DNA of 46,080 nt from Pilatotrama ljubarskyi (lineage: Eukaryota; Basidiomycota; Agaricomycetes; Polyporales; Polyporaceae): positions 51,924 to 98,003 of the forward strand of contig MU277760.1 of assembly GCA_022385805.1 (NCBI GenBank), written 5' to 3'. Made by a program: the position numbers and the translations under genes. The notes below the pieces were generated by a model that saw nothing but the letters and a program-made list of their open reading frames with translations, had not been told where the DNA came from and did no database searches. Within the stretch, counting starts at the first letter, position 1; each line of letters opens with the position of its first letter. Shown piece after piece: positions 10,395 through 20,938 of this stretch.

Positions 10395-11165
10395 AGGGTC
10401 AGTGCTCGAGCACCGCGCAACGCCATAAGCTATCTCGCGATTATGCGTCGGCCGGTATGAGCAGAATGCATGGACCGGCAGAAAGCAGTGATCAGGTTGC
10501 ATGGAGCGCGTGCGACCGCTGAACAGGTACCGGTGCAAGCACAGGGCGAGCAGGAGAGGGATCGAGCGTGGGTCGTCCGAGCCCAGAGTGTCCTCCTCCC
10601 CGGGATACGCCAGATGCAATTGCCGGATGCTCCTGTTCGAGTTCGAAATGAGCGGGAACGTTGCGCAGGTGCTGAGATGGTACGAAGATCCAGGGAGACG
10701 AGGCGCGTCATAGCGCAGAGTGCGACGCCGATTTGCGGTTCGTTCTCCAAGAGAGGATGCACTCGGTCTGTAGTAGATGAAGCCTTCGGACCGCCGCTGT
10801 CGCCCGAAGCAGGAGGTCCCGCACGCACAAGATGCGCCTGCGAGAAGTCCCAGAGATACTCATCTGGCTCAGACTCTCCGTCGTCCTCGCGTAGAGCTAC
10901 CTCTTCAACCTCTTTGGCTTCTCCTTCGAACGTCCAAGTTGATGGATCAGTCCTTCAGATGCTGAATTGGGCGACGTGGACTACTTGTAGAGAGCATGTA
11001 TGTGCAGAGTTCGCGGAGCTGTGCCGGAATGTAGCACTCAAAGCCGTCGTGGCAGGACAACGACGGACGTCGGAGATGCGTTTCTCTTCGATCCGCCTTG
11101 CGACAGCGTGGTATTACAAAAGTACGATACGGTATACAGGTATACGCCGTAGATAGTCCTACAAC
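10395..11165 (-). pseudogene. Decayed F-box/LRR paralog 4 (truncated at both ends)
   Basis: Minus-strand pieces in more than one frame match paralog 3 in order. They are PAQLRELCTYMLS...RRPIQHLKD (near 10950-11050), DEYLWDFSQAHLVR (near 10850), RVHPLLENEPQIGVALCAMTRLVSLDL (near 10680-10770) and AYPGEEDTLGSDD (near 10570-10610). The F-box N-terminus is missing upstream of about 11165, and everything after PLLLALCLHRYL is missing downstream. A stop after QHLKD and several frameshifts separate the pieces. This is the most eroded member of the array. Confidence 0.75.
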
Positions 11166-11211
11166 AGCAAAGCGCATCGAGCGAGCACCGGAACCTCTCC
11201 GAGGCGCGGTA

Positions 11212-12713
11212 CTATCCGCCCACGCCCGCGAGCACCCTGAACACCATCTCCTGCCTCTCCCTGAACGCCCTGAGGTTCGTCATGCCCAACGCGAGCCCAT
11301 TCACCCGATTCGCAAACGCGACCGCCCTCCCCTCCGTGCTCGTCCTCCGCCGCCTCGGGTCCCCAGGACTGCCGCTCGCCCGGTCACCCGCCCCGCGCTG
11401 CACGGTATCGTTGTACGCGTGCCCGACGCCGCCCTCGATGATCTCGCGCACGCGCTCGAGCCGGGGCACGGGCGGCTCCTCGCCGCGCTGGAGGGCGCGC
11501 ACCGTCGCCGACGAGTCCTCCTCCTCCATGGCGTGCGCGGCGGCGCCGATCGCGCAGAGCTCGTGCATGAACGGGCGCAGAGGAGGGGGGCAGTCGTGCA
11601 GGGTGAGGGTCTGGCCGAGCACCCCGCGGATGACCGGCTCGTCCGGGGGGTGTGCGCGGGCGCTGGGGAGAACGTCGGCGAGGGTCTTGAGGGTGGGGTC
11701 TGGCCGGACGGCGGAGGAGGAGGCGACGTCGAGGATGGCGAGGGCGACGGAGGCAAAGTAGGCGCGGGGCGGGTCGGTGTGGAGGAGGCGGCGGAGGTGG
11801 GGCTTGCGCTCGAGGACGTCGGCGAGGGCGGCGTAGAGGGTCTCGCGGATGAACTCGATGCCCGGGGTCTCGTCGGCGAGGATGGTGGGCGTGTGCGGGG
11901 CGTGGGCGTGTGCGGAGGGCGGGAGCGGGGAGGGCGAGATGGGCGGGGAGGAGACGGAGGTGCGGGAGGAGGTGCGGGAGTGGGGGTAGCGCGAGGACGA
12001 GGGCCCGGGCGCGGGGGAGGGAGGTTCGGCCGAGTGTGCGGAGGGGGCAGGAGAGGAGGGGGCGTCGTCGTAGCTGGGCGGGGGCATGAAGCTGGCCTTG
12101 AGGCGGCGGTTACCGGGGGAAGGGCCGGTGTCGAGGGCGGCCTGGAGGTCGTCTGCGTACTTTTCCTGGAAGGTGCGGCGCATGCTGATCTCGATGGCGA
12201 CGGCGCGCATGTCGGCGGCGAGGCCGTTGAGGCGGGGGTTGAGGGGGGAGGCGAGCGGGGGGAGGCCGCAGATGATGCGGGCGAGGTCGTGCTGGTGCTC
12301 GGGGGTGAGGGACTGGATGTGGGGGACGAGCTGGGACCAGACGAGGAGGAAGGGGCGGAAGGGGGGCGGGCAGTTTGCGAGGGAGAGGTCGGCGGGCGGG
12401 AGGGCGGAGCCGTTCTTGGCGCGGCGGGGGAGGGGGACGGAGGGCGGGTCCGTGGTGGAGCGGAGTGCTGCAAAGTAAAGGCACAACGCCGGGCCTGCAC
12501 TTGTGTGTAAGATTGGGCAGGGAAGGGGTAGAGAGGGGACGGACCGGTGATCATGAGATCGGCCTCTGCGCTGGAGAGGGTGTCGGGGTCGAGGAGGCCC
12601 TCGACATTTGCGTGGGCGAGGGAGGACTTGAGGTAGGAGTGGAAGCAGTCCTGGACGTAGGCCTCGGACAGGGTGGGCTCTCTGCTGTCGAGTGCGTTGA
12701 CGACGTTGGGCAT
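11212..12713 (-). CDS. Unrecognised 474-aa protein with Ser/Pro-rich middle
   Basis: I do not recognise this family. Two exons (12713-12545 and 12467-11212) are joined by a 77-bp intron (gtccgt...tttgcag), giving 474 aa. The N-terminus (MPNVVNALDSREPTLSEAYV) and the stretch LLDPDTLSSAEADLMI look globular and helical. The middle, about residues 180-260, is low-complexity Ser/Pro/Ala. The C-terminal half (ETPGIEFIRETLYAALADVL, then RAYFASVALAILDVASSSAV, then MHELCAIGAAAHAMEEE) is helical, with no membrane segment or signal peptide. Strong GC bias produces long open frames on the opposite strand, but only the minus-strand reading has a balanced composition and a clean splice. It is probably a conserved basidiomycete cytosolic protein. 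The hexanucleotide repeat upstream abuts the start codon. Confidence 0.75.
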
Positions 12714-12716
12714 GTT

Positions 12717-12781
12717 GGCGGAGGCGGAGGCGGAGGCGGAGGCGGAGGCGGAGGCGGAGGCGGAGAGGGAGAGGGAGAGGG
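12717..12781. repeat. GGAGGC hexamer and GGGAGA microsatellite
   Basis: About eight tandem GGCGGA units are followed by three GAGGGA units. The run ends immediately upstream of the minus-strand start codon at 12713, so it would lie in the 5' leader of the 474-aa gene. On that strand it reads as a CT-rich tract. Confidence 0.9.
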
Positions 12782-13341
12782 AGTCGAGGACGAGGACAGT
12801 AGCTGCTACTTAGGTGGGTCACGTGATCATCCCATTCCGACCGATCGGGAGTACATACTCTGTCTTCGGTGGCTTCCGTATTCACCTTACCCACGTCCTC
12901 GAGGCTGCCGGCGATCACACGCTCCCTCCATCCCTCTCCTCGTCGTCGGTTCCTCTCCCGTCCCAGGTCCTCCGTACCTACCTACCGGGGCTGTCGTTGC
13001 ACTTCGCGGTCGTGTGAGCGGAATTCCTGATCCTCCGACGCGGCTTTCAAGCAGACTACAGTACATAGACTCGATGGTCTCAGGTCCGTCGGAGAACGCA
13101 AGAGCGCCACTTGGCCGCGCCTCGCTGTCGCAGTGCAGATTCACCGAGAGTACATGCCATCCTACGTCGTCGTATTTGATACGCTCCCGCTCTACGCACG
13201 CGGTAGTATACGACTTCGCGTACTCTAGACCGCGTACAGTATCTCCCGAGGCCCGACCAAATCCAAATCCGAATCCGAATCATCCGACCAACCCACCCGC
13301 GATTCCAGGACGTCGCAGCTGCAGACCGCCCGCCCTCGCCC
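12782..13341. other. Intergenic region upstream of the 474-aa gene, 3' of ORC1
   Basis: No gene is seen. Near 13258-13285 there is a short run of AATCCG/AAATCC hexamers. The rest should contain the promoter of the minus-strand 474-aa gene and the ORC1 terminator. Confidence 0.35.
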
Positions 13342-16273
13342 TCACACGTTCAGCACGTTCCTCCATCTCGCCCCGCCCACCTCGCCCAGCACCCTCTCCA
13401 CTTCCCCATACTCCACATTGAGCGCCACCCGCCGCTCGCCCTCCCCCTTCCGCCCCACCCCCGCGCCGTCCTCGCCGATCAGCGCGTGCGCCGCCAACAG
13501 CGAGTCGAGCACCAGCGTCAGCTCCCCGGGGCTGGGCCGCCGTCCAGGCCACGGGTCGTGTTCGAGCTTGGGGTCGCCGACGCCGGTCGTCCCGGAGAGC
13601 AGGTTGTGGTAGACGAGGTGCTGGTGCTGGACCTGCACGCGCGCACAAGAGGCCATGTGAGCGTTTGGTCGATGCGACGGCCTGGCAACGCGACAGGTAA
13701 GACTCACATCCGCCCACCGGATCTCCTCGACGCCCTCTTTGCGCACGCACTTGACGAGCGCGGCGAGCATGAGGCGCTCGTGGAAGGACAGCTCGCGCAG
13801 GAACGCCGCAGTCGGGCTGTTCTGCATCTCCTTGATCACCGCCTTCACGTCCTCCGTGCGCGCCGTCCGCTTACGCGGCTGCACGAGCTCGACCGTCCGC
13901 CTGGGCGTTCAGAGTCAGCGTCCGTCTCGAGGAGAGGGAGGGGGAACGCACCGGCAGATATCGAGCACGCGCCGCGCGTCGCCGCTGATGCTCGACACCT
14001 TCATCGCCGCGAACTTGAGCGCGTCCGGTGCGATGACCTCTGGCGCGTCTTGCCCTTCCGGAAGGCCCAGACGCGCGCTCGCGAGCCGCGCACGGACGAT
14101 CTGCTCCAGCTGCGGGGTCGTGTACGGCTGGAAGTTGATGCGGACCATACCTGCGATACATACACACACATATCAGTTTGTTCTTCCATGGCTAGAACGC
14201 GAGAGTCAGGACACACCGAGTCGACTGCGCACGCGTCCAGACATTACACGCTCAGGCAAGTCCATCGTGTTCGCCACAGCGAGCACGACCAACTTCGAGC
14301 GCGCCAACGTCGGCCAGTTGAAAAAGTTGTACACCACGTCCTGCTTCGTCGTCATCAGCTGGTCGAGCTCGTCCATGAGCACCACGCTGAGCGCGCCTGC
14401 ATCAGCTCTCTCCGCTCTTACGTCTCTTTAAGAGGGAGACGTGCGCACCATGCATGTCCGCCGGCAGGCCCGACCCGCGCCGCGCCGCTAAAGTGCTGCG
14501 AGAGCCGCCGGAGGGCCTCTTTTGCGCCGATCTTGAGGTGCCCGTCGCGCGCGGCGTCGTGCCCCGAGACGGCCTCCCAGAGCAGCCCGTAGGCAGCAGC
14601 AGGCTCGGGGATTTTGAGCCCGTTGATCTCGACGTACGCGAAGGGATTCGCTTCCTACATCGCGCGCGTTTGTTAAAGCGAGATGAGAGGACGAGAGAGG
14701 GACGTACGTTCTGCTCAGCCATGCGCTTCAGCTCGCGCACGACCGCGTGCACGGTCGCCGTCTTGCCCGTCCCTGGAACACCCGAGATATCTACCGGCAT
14801 ATACGTCAGCTCTCTCGCCCATGTCCGGCGTACGCGAGACACTCACAGATACACCCGCCGCTCCCCTCCTCCAACAACTCTTCCACGGCCCGCAACACCC
14901 GCCCATATTCCTGCTCGCGACACGGTAGCGCCCCGGGGCGCGCCGCGACATGAAGGACATGCATCGCACGCAGCCACGGGTCGCGCTCGCCGTCCTCTCC
15001 AAAGAGGCGGCGCGCGGCGGCGTCGTCGTCGAGCATGCCCGCCTCGGCAGCTGGGGGCGGGCGGACGGCGAGCGCGGTCTTTTTGCGCTTGCGGAGTGCG
15101 GCTTTGGAGTGGGGCGTCGGCTGAGCGATGGTGGACCCTTCTTTGAGTGATTTGGCGGAGGCGCGGCGTCGCGGTGTGCGTGGGGTTCGCGGGGTACGAG
15201 GGGTGGACGGGGCGGCGCGTCTGCGTTTGCGGGAGGGCGTGCGGGGCTCGAGCTCTGCGACGTCGTCGTCTTCGTCCTCCTCGTCTTCTTCGCTCTCGTC
15301 CTTGGGGGGAGCCTCGAACTCGTCCTCTGAGGCGTCGTCTGACGACTCCTCCGGTTCCTCGTTCTCTTCCTGCTCGACGCGCCTTCGTTTTCTCGGACTC
15401 GGCTCACCCCTCTCCTTCTTCTTGCTCTCCTTCTTCACGGCGACGTTCCACACCTCGTCGCCGAGCCCGCCCTCGTCCTCGGTCCGTGCCTGCGCGAGGT
15501 TCTGCTCGGCGAGGGCGTTGAGGCGGAAGGAGTCCCAGTGAAAGGCGTAGTAGAGGCCGCGCATGGGGTCGACGGCCTGGCGACAGAAGAGGACGTCGGG
15601 CTTGGCGTCTTGGGGAGTGGAGACGGCCATGGCGGGGTCAGAGGAGACGGTGGAGTGTGCGAGGATGGCGGAGGGGGGAAGGGTCTCTGCGGCAGAGATG
15701 TTGTAGAGGATTTCGTTCTGTGCCCGCAATGAGTACTATGATGTGCAAAGGAGGGCGAAGACGGCGGACCTCGTAGAATTTCCTCCTGGCTCTGATGGCT
15801 GGCAGCTCTGTGGGACGGACGAACCAATGTACGCGCACGCGCAGAGGGGCCCTGGTGCGGAACTCCTCTCCCTCGACCTTGCATAGGGCGGTGATGACGG
15901 CCACGCTGGGCAGCTTGGACGCAGTCTTGACGAGGACGGTGTCGCCGACGGAGAAGACGGTGGGTGGGTCCGTCGTGCTGGGGTCTGACTTGCGCGGGCG
16001 GGAAACCTTGCCGTACGTCCTGGCGGGAGGGCGTGCGAGGGCGGGATTGGGGCCCTGTCTGGAGTACGAGCGGTAAAAGTGCGTGCGCAGGCGGTCGAGG
16101 GAGTCGATGTCCTGGCCCTCGTCCTCGAAGAGGTCGTGCGGGCGCGTTGGGCGGGTGAAAAGCGGATCGAAGACGGTGTCGTGTGCGGGAGGATCGTCGT
16201 GGAGAGAGGGGACGTATGCGAGGGCGGGTTGGCCGCGTTTGGAGCGGCGGCGGGGTGTTCCGACTTGGCTCAT
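13342..16273 (-). CDS. ORC1: Origin recognition complex subunit 1 (ORC1)
   Basis: This is the largest ORC subunit, a nuclear ATPase that marks replication origins and loads Cdc6 and MCM. Eight exons can be joined without frame conflict (16273-15770, 15717-14847, 14790-14708, 14654-14450, 14396-14217, 14150-13952, 13900-13708, 13632-13342), giving 841 aa. An N-terminal BAH domain ([14 protein letters not shown] to [10 protein letters not shown], about residues 95-240) is followed by a long acidic and basic linker with RTPRTPRT repeats. The AAA+ domain follows, with Walker A GVPGTGKT, Walker B VVLMDELD, a sensor-type [10 protein letters not shown] and the RVRSRLG motif. A winged-helix region ([20 protein letters not shown]) ends in NVLNV. 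I chose the start [10 protein letters not shown]. An in-frame upstream ATG at 16372 would add 33 mostly Thr residues encoded by a microsatellite. Confidence 0.95.
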
Positions 16274-16325
16274 CCTCGTCGCCGTCGTCGTCGTTGTCGT
16301 CGTTGTCGTTGTCGTCGTTGTCGTT
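16274..16325. repeat. GTC/GTT trinucleotide microsatellite upstream of ORC1
   Basis: A degenerate gtc/gtt run begins directly next to the preferred ORC1 start codon. Read from the upstream ATG at 16372 it would encode a polythreonine tract in frame with ORC1. Confidence 0.85.
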
Positions 16326-16631
16326 GATGGGATGAAGAGAGGCGCGAGACAAGACATGGCACAATTAGCCACGCGTGATCGTGACTAAGGTCATGTGAGC
16401 GTGACACATCGCGTTCGCTCGTCGAGAGAGCGCTGTCTCTAGATCTCCTCAGCACGTCGACTTGCCGTTGCTGACTCCGAACGTCTGCCAGAGGACGAGA
16501 TGGGCGGGCTAGCCGCAGTCCATCGCTTTCTCTGCGCTACACCATCACGTTCACGTGCAGCGACATATCGAAGATCGGTATTCTCATATGGCGAGACAAC
16601 ATAACACTGTGTGCCGCGCCATGTACAACTA
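16326..16631. other. Intergenic region, ORC1 promoter side
   Basis: No gene is recognised. This stretch separates the ORC1 start from the 3' end of the minus-strand MSQ-family gene and should carry the ORC1 promoter. Confidence 0.3.
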
Positions 16632-17335
16632 TTAACGAGCCGTGCACCCTGTAGTATGTGCACATCCGTGCAACATCGTGGCGGCGCTACATGGCCCGTC
16701 ACCTACTGCTCCGAAGCAGGTACGAGCGGCCGTAGGCGTCCAAGAGGACTCCATGGAAGAGGAACGGCTGCTATCTGGAGGCCCGGCGAGCTCTTGCAGT
16801 AGTGCGCTCGCACTTTCTTCCGAGTCCATCGTCCCTCGGCGTGATGGCGCCGGGCTGTCACTGAGAGGGCTCCCAAGGATCGTGTTGTGTTCGAGCAGGT
16901 GGCGGATCGCTGCGAGGCATGATGTAAGAGTGAGATAGGAGGTCAACCTAAGGAGAAAGCTTGAGCTTAGCACTCACGAGTGATGATGAGCGGCTCTTCG
17001 TCGTCGAGCCATGTCGAGGCGGACCAAGTCCTACTACTGGCCGGTGGCGCCGGCATGGATTGGGAGTGAGGCAGATACGGGCATGCATCGTCCTCTGCAC
17101 GCTGAGTCTCCCCTCCGCTGATCGTCATGCAAGAGATGGGTATCGTGTCCACGTCGTCCTCGTTCAAGTCCAGCGTACTGACGCTGCTAGGGCTGCTCGG
17201 CTGTGGCCCCACCGATGTGGCGTCGACGTGCGCTGCGGCGGTAGATATGAGTATTCCAGCGTATGCAGTTTCGAAAGGGCGCATACCATCGTGTGCTTGA
17301 TCCATCTGTGGGGGGGCGAGACTGCTTTGGCTCAT
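16632..17335 (-). CDS. Soluble MSQ-family protein A (193 aa), paralog of 21868-22571
   Basis: This is an unrecognised small hydrophilic protein. Three exons (17335-17287, 17232-16978, 16909-16632; 49, 255 and 278 nt) join in frame to 193 aa. It begins MSQSSLAPPQMDQ and is rich in Ser, Pro, Asp and Glu, with no membrane segment. It matches the gene at 21868-22571 in three ways: the 49-nt first exon, the phase-1 second intron after a Thr codon (LIIT here, PLLT there), and the third-exon block ILGSPLSDS...RRGTMDSEESASALL, which aligns with MLGGPVNDT...SRASTMDESAALL. The last 35 or so residues (TCFGAVGDG...) look unlike the paralog and may mark loss of the original 3' end. A TATA-like box lies 111 bp upstream. 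The function is unknown. Confidence 0.65.
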
Positions 17336-17445
17336 GTTTGTTGAGGTAGCTAGAGGTGTGTTATTTGGCGGATGAGGACGGTGGGGCACTTTTCATACGG
17401 CCAGTCTCTTGCGCTCAAAGCAGCGTGAACAACGCGTGCCGTTGT

Positions 17446-17452
17446 TATATAT
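17446..17452 (-). promoter_or_regulatory. TATA-like box of MSQ protein A
   Basis: The minus strand reads gatatataac about 111 bp upstream of the start at 17335. Most members of this gene family in the window have a comparable box 75-190 bp before the ATG. Confidence 0.5.
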
Positions 17453-17849
17453 CACTCTCGCGTGGCGACCACAACACGGCTGTCCTTCGAGCAAACTTCG
17501 TGGCGTAGCAAACGCGAACCTCGCTGATCCACCGTCCACAGACATGGTTCCATCTCAGCGAAAAAGAAGAAAAACCGCCTACAGAAGAGGCTTCCAGAAT
17601 GGAAATGGGTCGCTAGGGTGGTGTCAGAGGATGCACGGTGAGAACAAGGCTCACACTGGGTATTTCCTTGTTGTAGTTAGACGGACGGCTTCCGACCAAG
17701 TGAGCATGTACGCATTGAGGACTCTCCTCATAGATGACTTGTTTCTCAATCGGATACTTGTATTGGAAAGAGGAGCGCGAGAGACTACCGGTTGCGCTTG
17801 GCAAGCTGTAATTGGTCAGGTCTGTCCATGAAGCTTTGAAGATGAGGGC
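17453..17849. other. Non-coding stretch upstream of MSQ protein A
   Basis: No gene or repeat is recognised. Open frames here are short and have no protein-like character. Confidence 0.3.
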
Positions 17850-18500
17850 GTGCGCGCGGGGATGGTCGTGCAGGCGCTGGGAGCTCGAGCGCATGCCCTG
17901 CGGGCCGGCGCTCCGGTGAGACCAGGACTCGAGAGTGCAGCGGCCGCGATGTACTCACGACGACGTTGCTCCAGAGCGTCCATGACAACGTCTCAGTCTG
18001 GTGAGTACGTTTATGCCTCTTCGCTGTCGGGTTTCACCAGCACCGTATACTACTACGGCAATCCAACCTATGCGTGTGGCGGGTGAGGCACCTCCTTCTC
18101 ACCTTGGCGATGCCGAGCTGCCCTTGCAGCATACTCACTGAGCTGCCCGAACCAGTCTCGCCATGCGGTGCTGTCTGGCAAGATATCACAACCTGGGGTA
18201 TCTGGCTACCAGGCTGGAAGCCAGCAGCGACCGTAACCTCAGGCGAAGATCTCTTAGGACGCTCTTGTCTGGGCACCTTCCGCTCGTACGATAGCACCTC
18301 TTCTTTGTGGACCAGGTACGTCGGCAGGGCTATCATGCTGCTACTGACGCTCGGCACTCGGCCTTCCCATATCAGGCTGCACTACTCCTGGTACATGACA
18401 TTCGTGGTTCAGACTGTAAACCTGATAAAGGGCCGGGAAACAGCTCGAAACGGTCTGTCGAGACCAGGTATACATTTGTGGCGAAGTGTTAGTTCCTCTG
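17850..18500. other. Coding-like but unresolved stretch
   Basis: Both strands show fragments that could be exons. On the plus strand, aromatic and Cys-containing pieces (FTSTVYYYGNPTYACGG near 18020-18085; GAVWQDITTWGIWLPGW near 18160-18225) lie between plausible GT-AG sites. On the minus strand, TAPHGETGSGSSVSML near 18130-18175 resembles the Ser-rich N-terminal region of the MSQ-family genes (TPHSTGSVSTVLFETGS in the 21868 gene). No start codon with a complete splice path could be settled on either strand. It may be the lost 5' part of the member now broken by the Tc1/mariner insertion, or a decayed third soluble copy. Confidence 0.25.
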
Positions 18501-18704
18501 AAGTTTGACTGCTGGTGAGCTCGAAGTCGCGTTCTCGATTTAGGAAGTTGATTGAGCTGAAGTTTTCCTCAGATCGCTACCGCGAGAGTACCACCGTGAC
18601 TTCGACGACCACTGCGCCCTGCCCGACTGTCCATCCAGCACGCCATCCACTAGCTGCGTGATCTCGTGCTGAATCAATTTTACTCGAGGTCTCTTCATTC
18701 GCTA

Positions 18705-20308
18705 CAGTGACGGCCAAAAGTCACGCCCCACCCCCCCAGCATAATCTTGTCACCCGTATAATTTCAGTAATTGCCCATGATTTCTCACGCATCTTTGCAG
18801 ATATGTAGGCTATGCTGTAAGCTATCACATGGTCCCACTCTTAAGGTTTGAGAGTCTCTGTATCCTCTGATTTTGGCATATATGTGTGGTGAGATGCACT
18901 GGGACCACTTCACATTCAACCAAAATGATGTGATTACTTTGTAAGGAGGATACAAATCATTCAGAAACGAGTGTGTTTACCACATTTGCGGCGAAGAGTT
19001 GNNNNNNNNNNNNNNNNNNNNNNNNNNNNNNNNNNNNNNNNNNNNNNNNNNNNNNNNNNNNNNNNNNNNNNNNNNNNNNNNNNNNNNNNNNNNNNNNNNN
19101 NNNNNNNNNNNNNNNNNNNNNNNNNNNNNNNNNNNNNNNNNNNNNNNNNNNNNNNNNNNNNNNNNNNNNNNNNNNNNNNNNNNNNNNNNNNNNNNNNNNN
19201 NNNNNNNNNNNNNNNNNNNNNNNNNNNNNNNNNNNNNNNNNNNNNNNNNNNNNNNNNNNNNNNNNNNNNNNNNNNNNNNNNNNNNNNNNNNNNNNNNNNN
19301 NNNNNNNNNNNNNNNNNNNNNNNNNNNNNNNNNNNNNNNNNNNNNNNNNNNNNNNNNNNNNNNNNNNNNNNNNNNNNNNNNNNNNNNNNNNNNNNNNNNN
19401 NNNNNNNNNNNNNNNNNNNNNNNNNNNNNNNNNNNNNNNNNNNNNNNNNNNNNNNNNNNNNNNNNNNNNNNNNNNNNNNNNNNNNNNNNNNNNNNNNNNN
19501 NNNNNNNNNNNNNNNNNNNNNNNNNNNNNNNNNNNNNNNNNNNNNNNNNNNNNNNNNNNNNNNNNNNNNNNNNNNNNNNNNNNNNNNNNNNNNNNNNNNN
19601 NNNNNNNNNNNNNNNNNNNNNNNNNNNNNNNNNNNNNNNNNNNNNNNNNNNNNNNNNNNNNNNNNNNNNNNNNNNNNNNNNNNNNNNNNNNNNNNNNNNN
19701 NNNNNNNNNNNNNNNNNNNNNNNNNNNNNNNNNNNNNNNNNNNNNNNNNNNNNNNNNNNNNNNNNNNNNNNNNNNNNNNNNNNNNNNNNNNNNNNNNNNN
19801 NNNNNNNNNNNNNNNNNNNNNNNNNNNNNNNNNNNNNNNNNNNNNNNNNNNNNNNNNNNNNNNNNNNNNNNNNNNNNNNNNNNNNNNNNNNNNNNNNNNN
19901 NNNNNNNNNNNNNNNNNNNNNNNNNNNNNNNNNNNNNNNNNNNNNNNNNNNNNNNNNNNNNNNNNNNNNNNNNNNNNNNNNCGTTTAAGGCAGGATAGAG
20001 CAACCATGTGTGAAGAGCAGAAAGAATAGAGGATGAGGATGAAGATTCTGAGGTGCAATATGTACAGTGACTGAATGGTAGTGGATTAAGTTGAGGGTCA
20101 TGGCTGAGTGCTGTGCTTCGCTGGCAGGCGCTAAAATAAGCGCCCGTATTTCTCGCGCTCCATTAAGAGCTACACCCTCAATAATCAGTAGCAAATCAAT
20201 AACACCCAGTATACAATCTAGATATCATATACACATGTGTGACTAGCCTGGGCTTGTATACAATCCTGTGAAAGTAGGGGGGTGGGGCACGACTTTTGGC
20301 CGTCACTG
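18705..20308. mobile_element. Tc1/mariner-type DNA transposon (interior lost in assembly gap)
   Basis: Terminal inverted repeats are visible at both ends. The left end reads CAGTGACGGCCAAAAGTC, then ACGCCCCACCCCCC. The complement of the right end is CAGTGACGGCCAAAAGTC, then GTGCCCCACCCCCC. These match over about 32 bp with two transition differences. Both ends are flanked by TA (18703-18704 and 20309-20310), the target duplication diagnostic of the superfamily. The length is 1604 bp if the 980-N gap is sized correctly, which suits a full-length element. The transposase would lie in the gap and cannot be assessed. The remaining arms carry no convincing transposase sequence. Confidence 0.85.
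19002..19981. other. Assembly gap (980 N)
   Basis: This is an unbroken run of N inside the Tc1/mariner element. Its true size is unknown. A repetitive transposon interior is a likely reason the assembly failed here. Confidence 0.99.
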
Positions 20309-20310
20309 TA

Positions 20311-20938
20311 TATCCTATCGTTTGCTTGGACGCCCTCGACCCGCTCGTAGACGAGGCGAACCCGTACTGGACCAGGCTCTGCTTCAACAACGCGGTCCAC
20401 CTCGGATCGCTGCTCCTCCCCCAAAGCATGCTGGATCACCTCGGCCTTCCCCTGTTCTTCGTCTATTCCATACTCGAGGCGGGCTGGGTGGCCCTTCGTG
20501 CAGTTCGCGTAAATCTCTGTCGGCTGGGCTTTACTTCACACAGCCCTCCCACTGGACGCTGGATACAACGTCTCCGTGTCCGGTGTGACAAGCACGGGCG
20601 CCGTCGGCGGCGCGCTCATCCAAGTGATCGTGCTCGGGTTGTGCATATTCCACGCCGCCATGCGCATTCCACTATCCGCCCCTCTTCCCCAGCACACCCC
20701 AGCAATCACACACTCAGTGGCTCACCAAGAAGGAACTCGTCGACTTCATCGTGTCTGCCATCTTCGCGGTTTTGGTAGAAATGGCCGGAGCGGCGCTCGC
20801 AGCAGCGCTGGGAACCGCGGTGCTGAGGACTGCGCGTTCCTCCGCCGTGGACATGGCGCATGCCGTCCTCCCCGCCGTCCCTGGTGCCGCCGTAATGTAC
20901 GTCCCGCAGTGCGCCTGGTAGTTGGTCTACGTGTACCG
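20311..20938 (+). pseudogene. 5'-truncated member of the four-helix membrane family, cut by Tc1/mariner
   Basis: Coding character starts directly at the transposon edge (LDALDPLVDEANPYWTRL, then HLGLPLFFVYSILEAGW) with no start codon. Two introns give a continuous reading: gtgcag...cacacag (about 48 bp, acceptor near 20540) and gtgatc...actcag (about 94 bp, acceptor near 20717). The final exon, from WLTKKELVDFIVSAIFAVL to VPQCAW, stops at 20936-20938. Its segment GTAVLRTARSSAVDMAHA aligns with GAAVLPRAVPAGFDIAHA in the gene at 22811-23422, placing it in the local membrane-protein family. The 5' exon is presumably left of the transposon and was not found. The first intron has an unusual donor, so decay is possible in addition to the insertion. 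Confidence 0.5.

Noticed and set aside
11098..12510. A long plus-strand frame of about 470 codons opposite the 474-aa gene
   Set aside because: It is extremely Gly/Arg/Glu-rich, with no domain. It is a by-product of GC-rich third positions in the minus-strand gene, which has balanced composition and a clean splice.
18957..20058. Long open frames on both strands spanning about 1 kb
   Set aside because: They consist almost entirely of the N run at 19002-19981 and carry no information.
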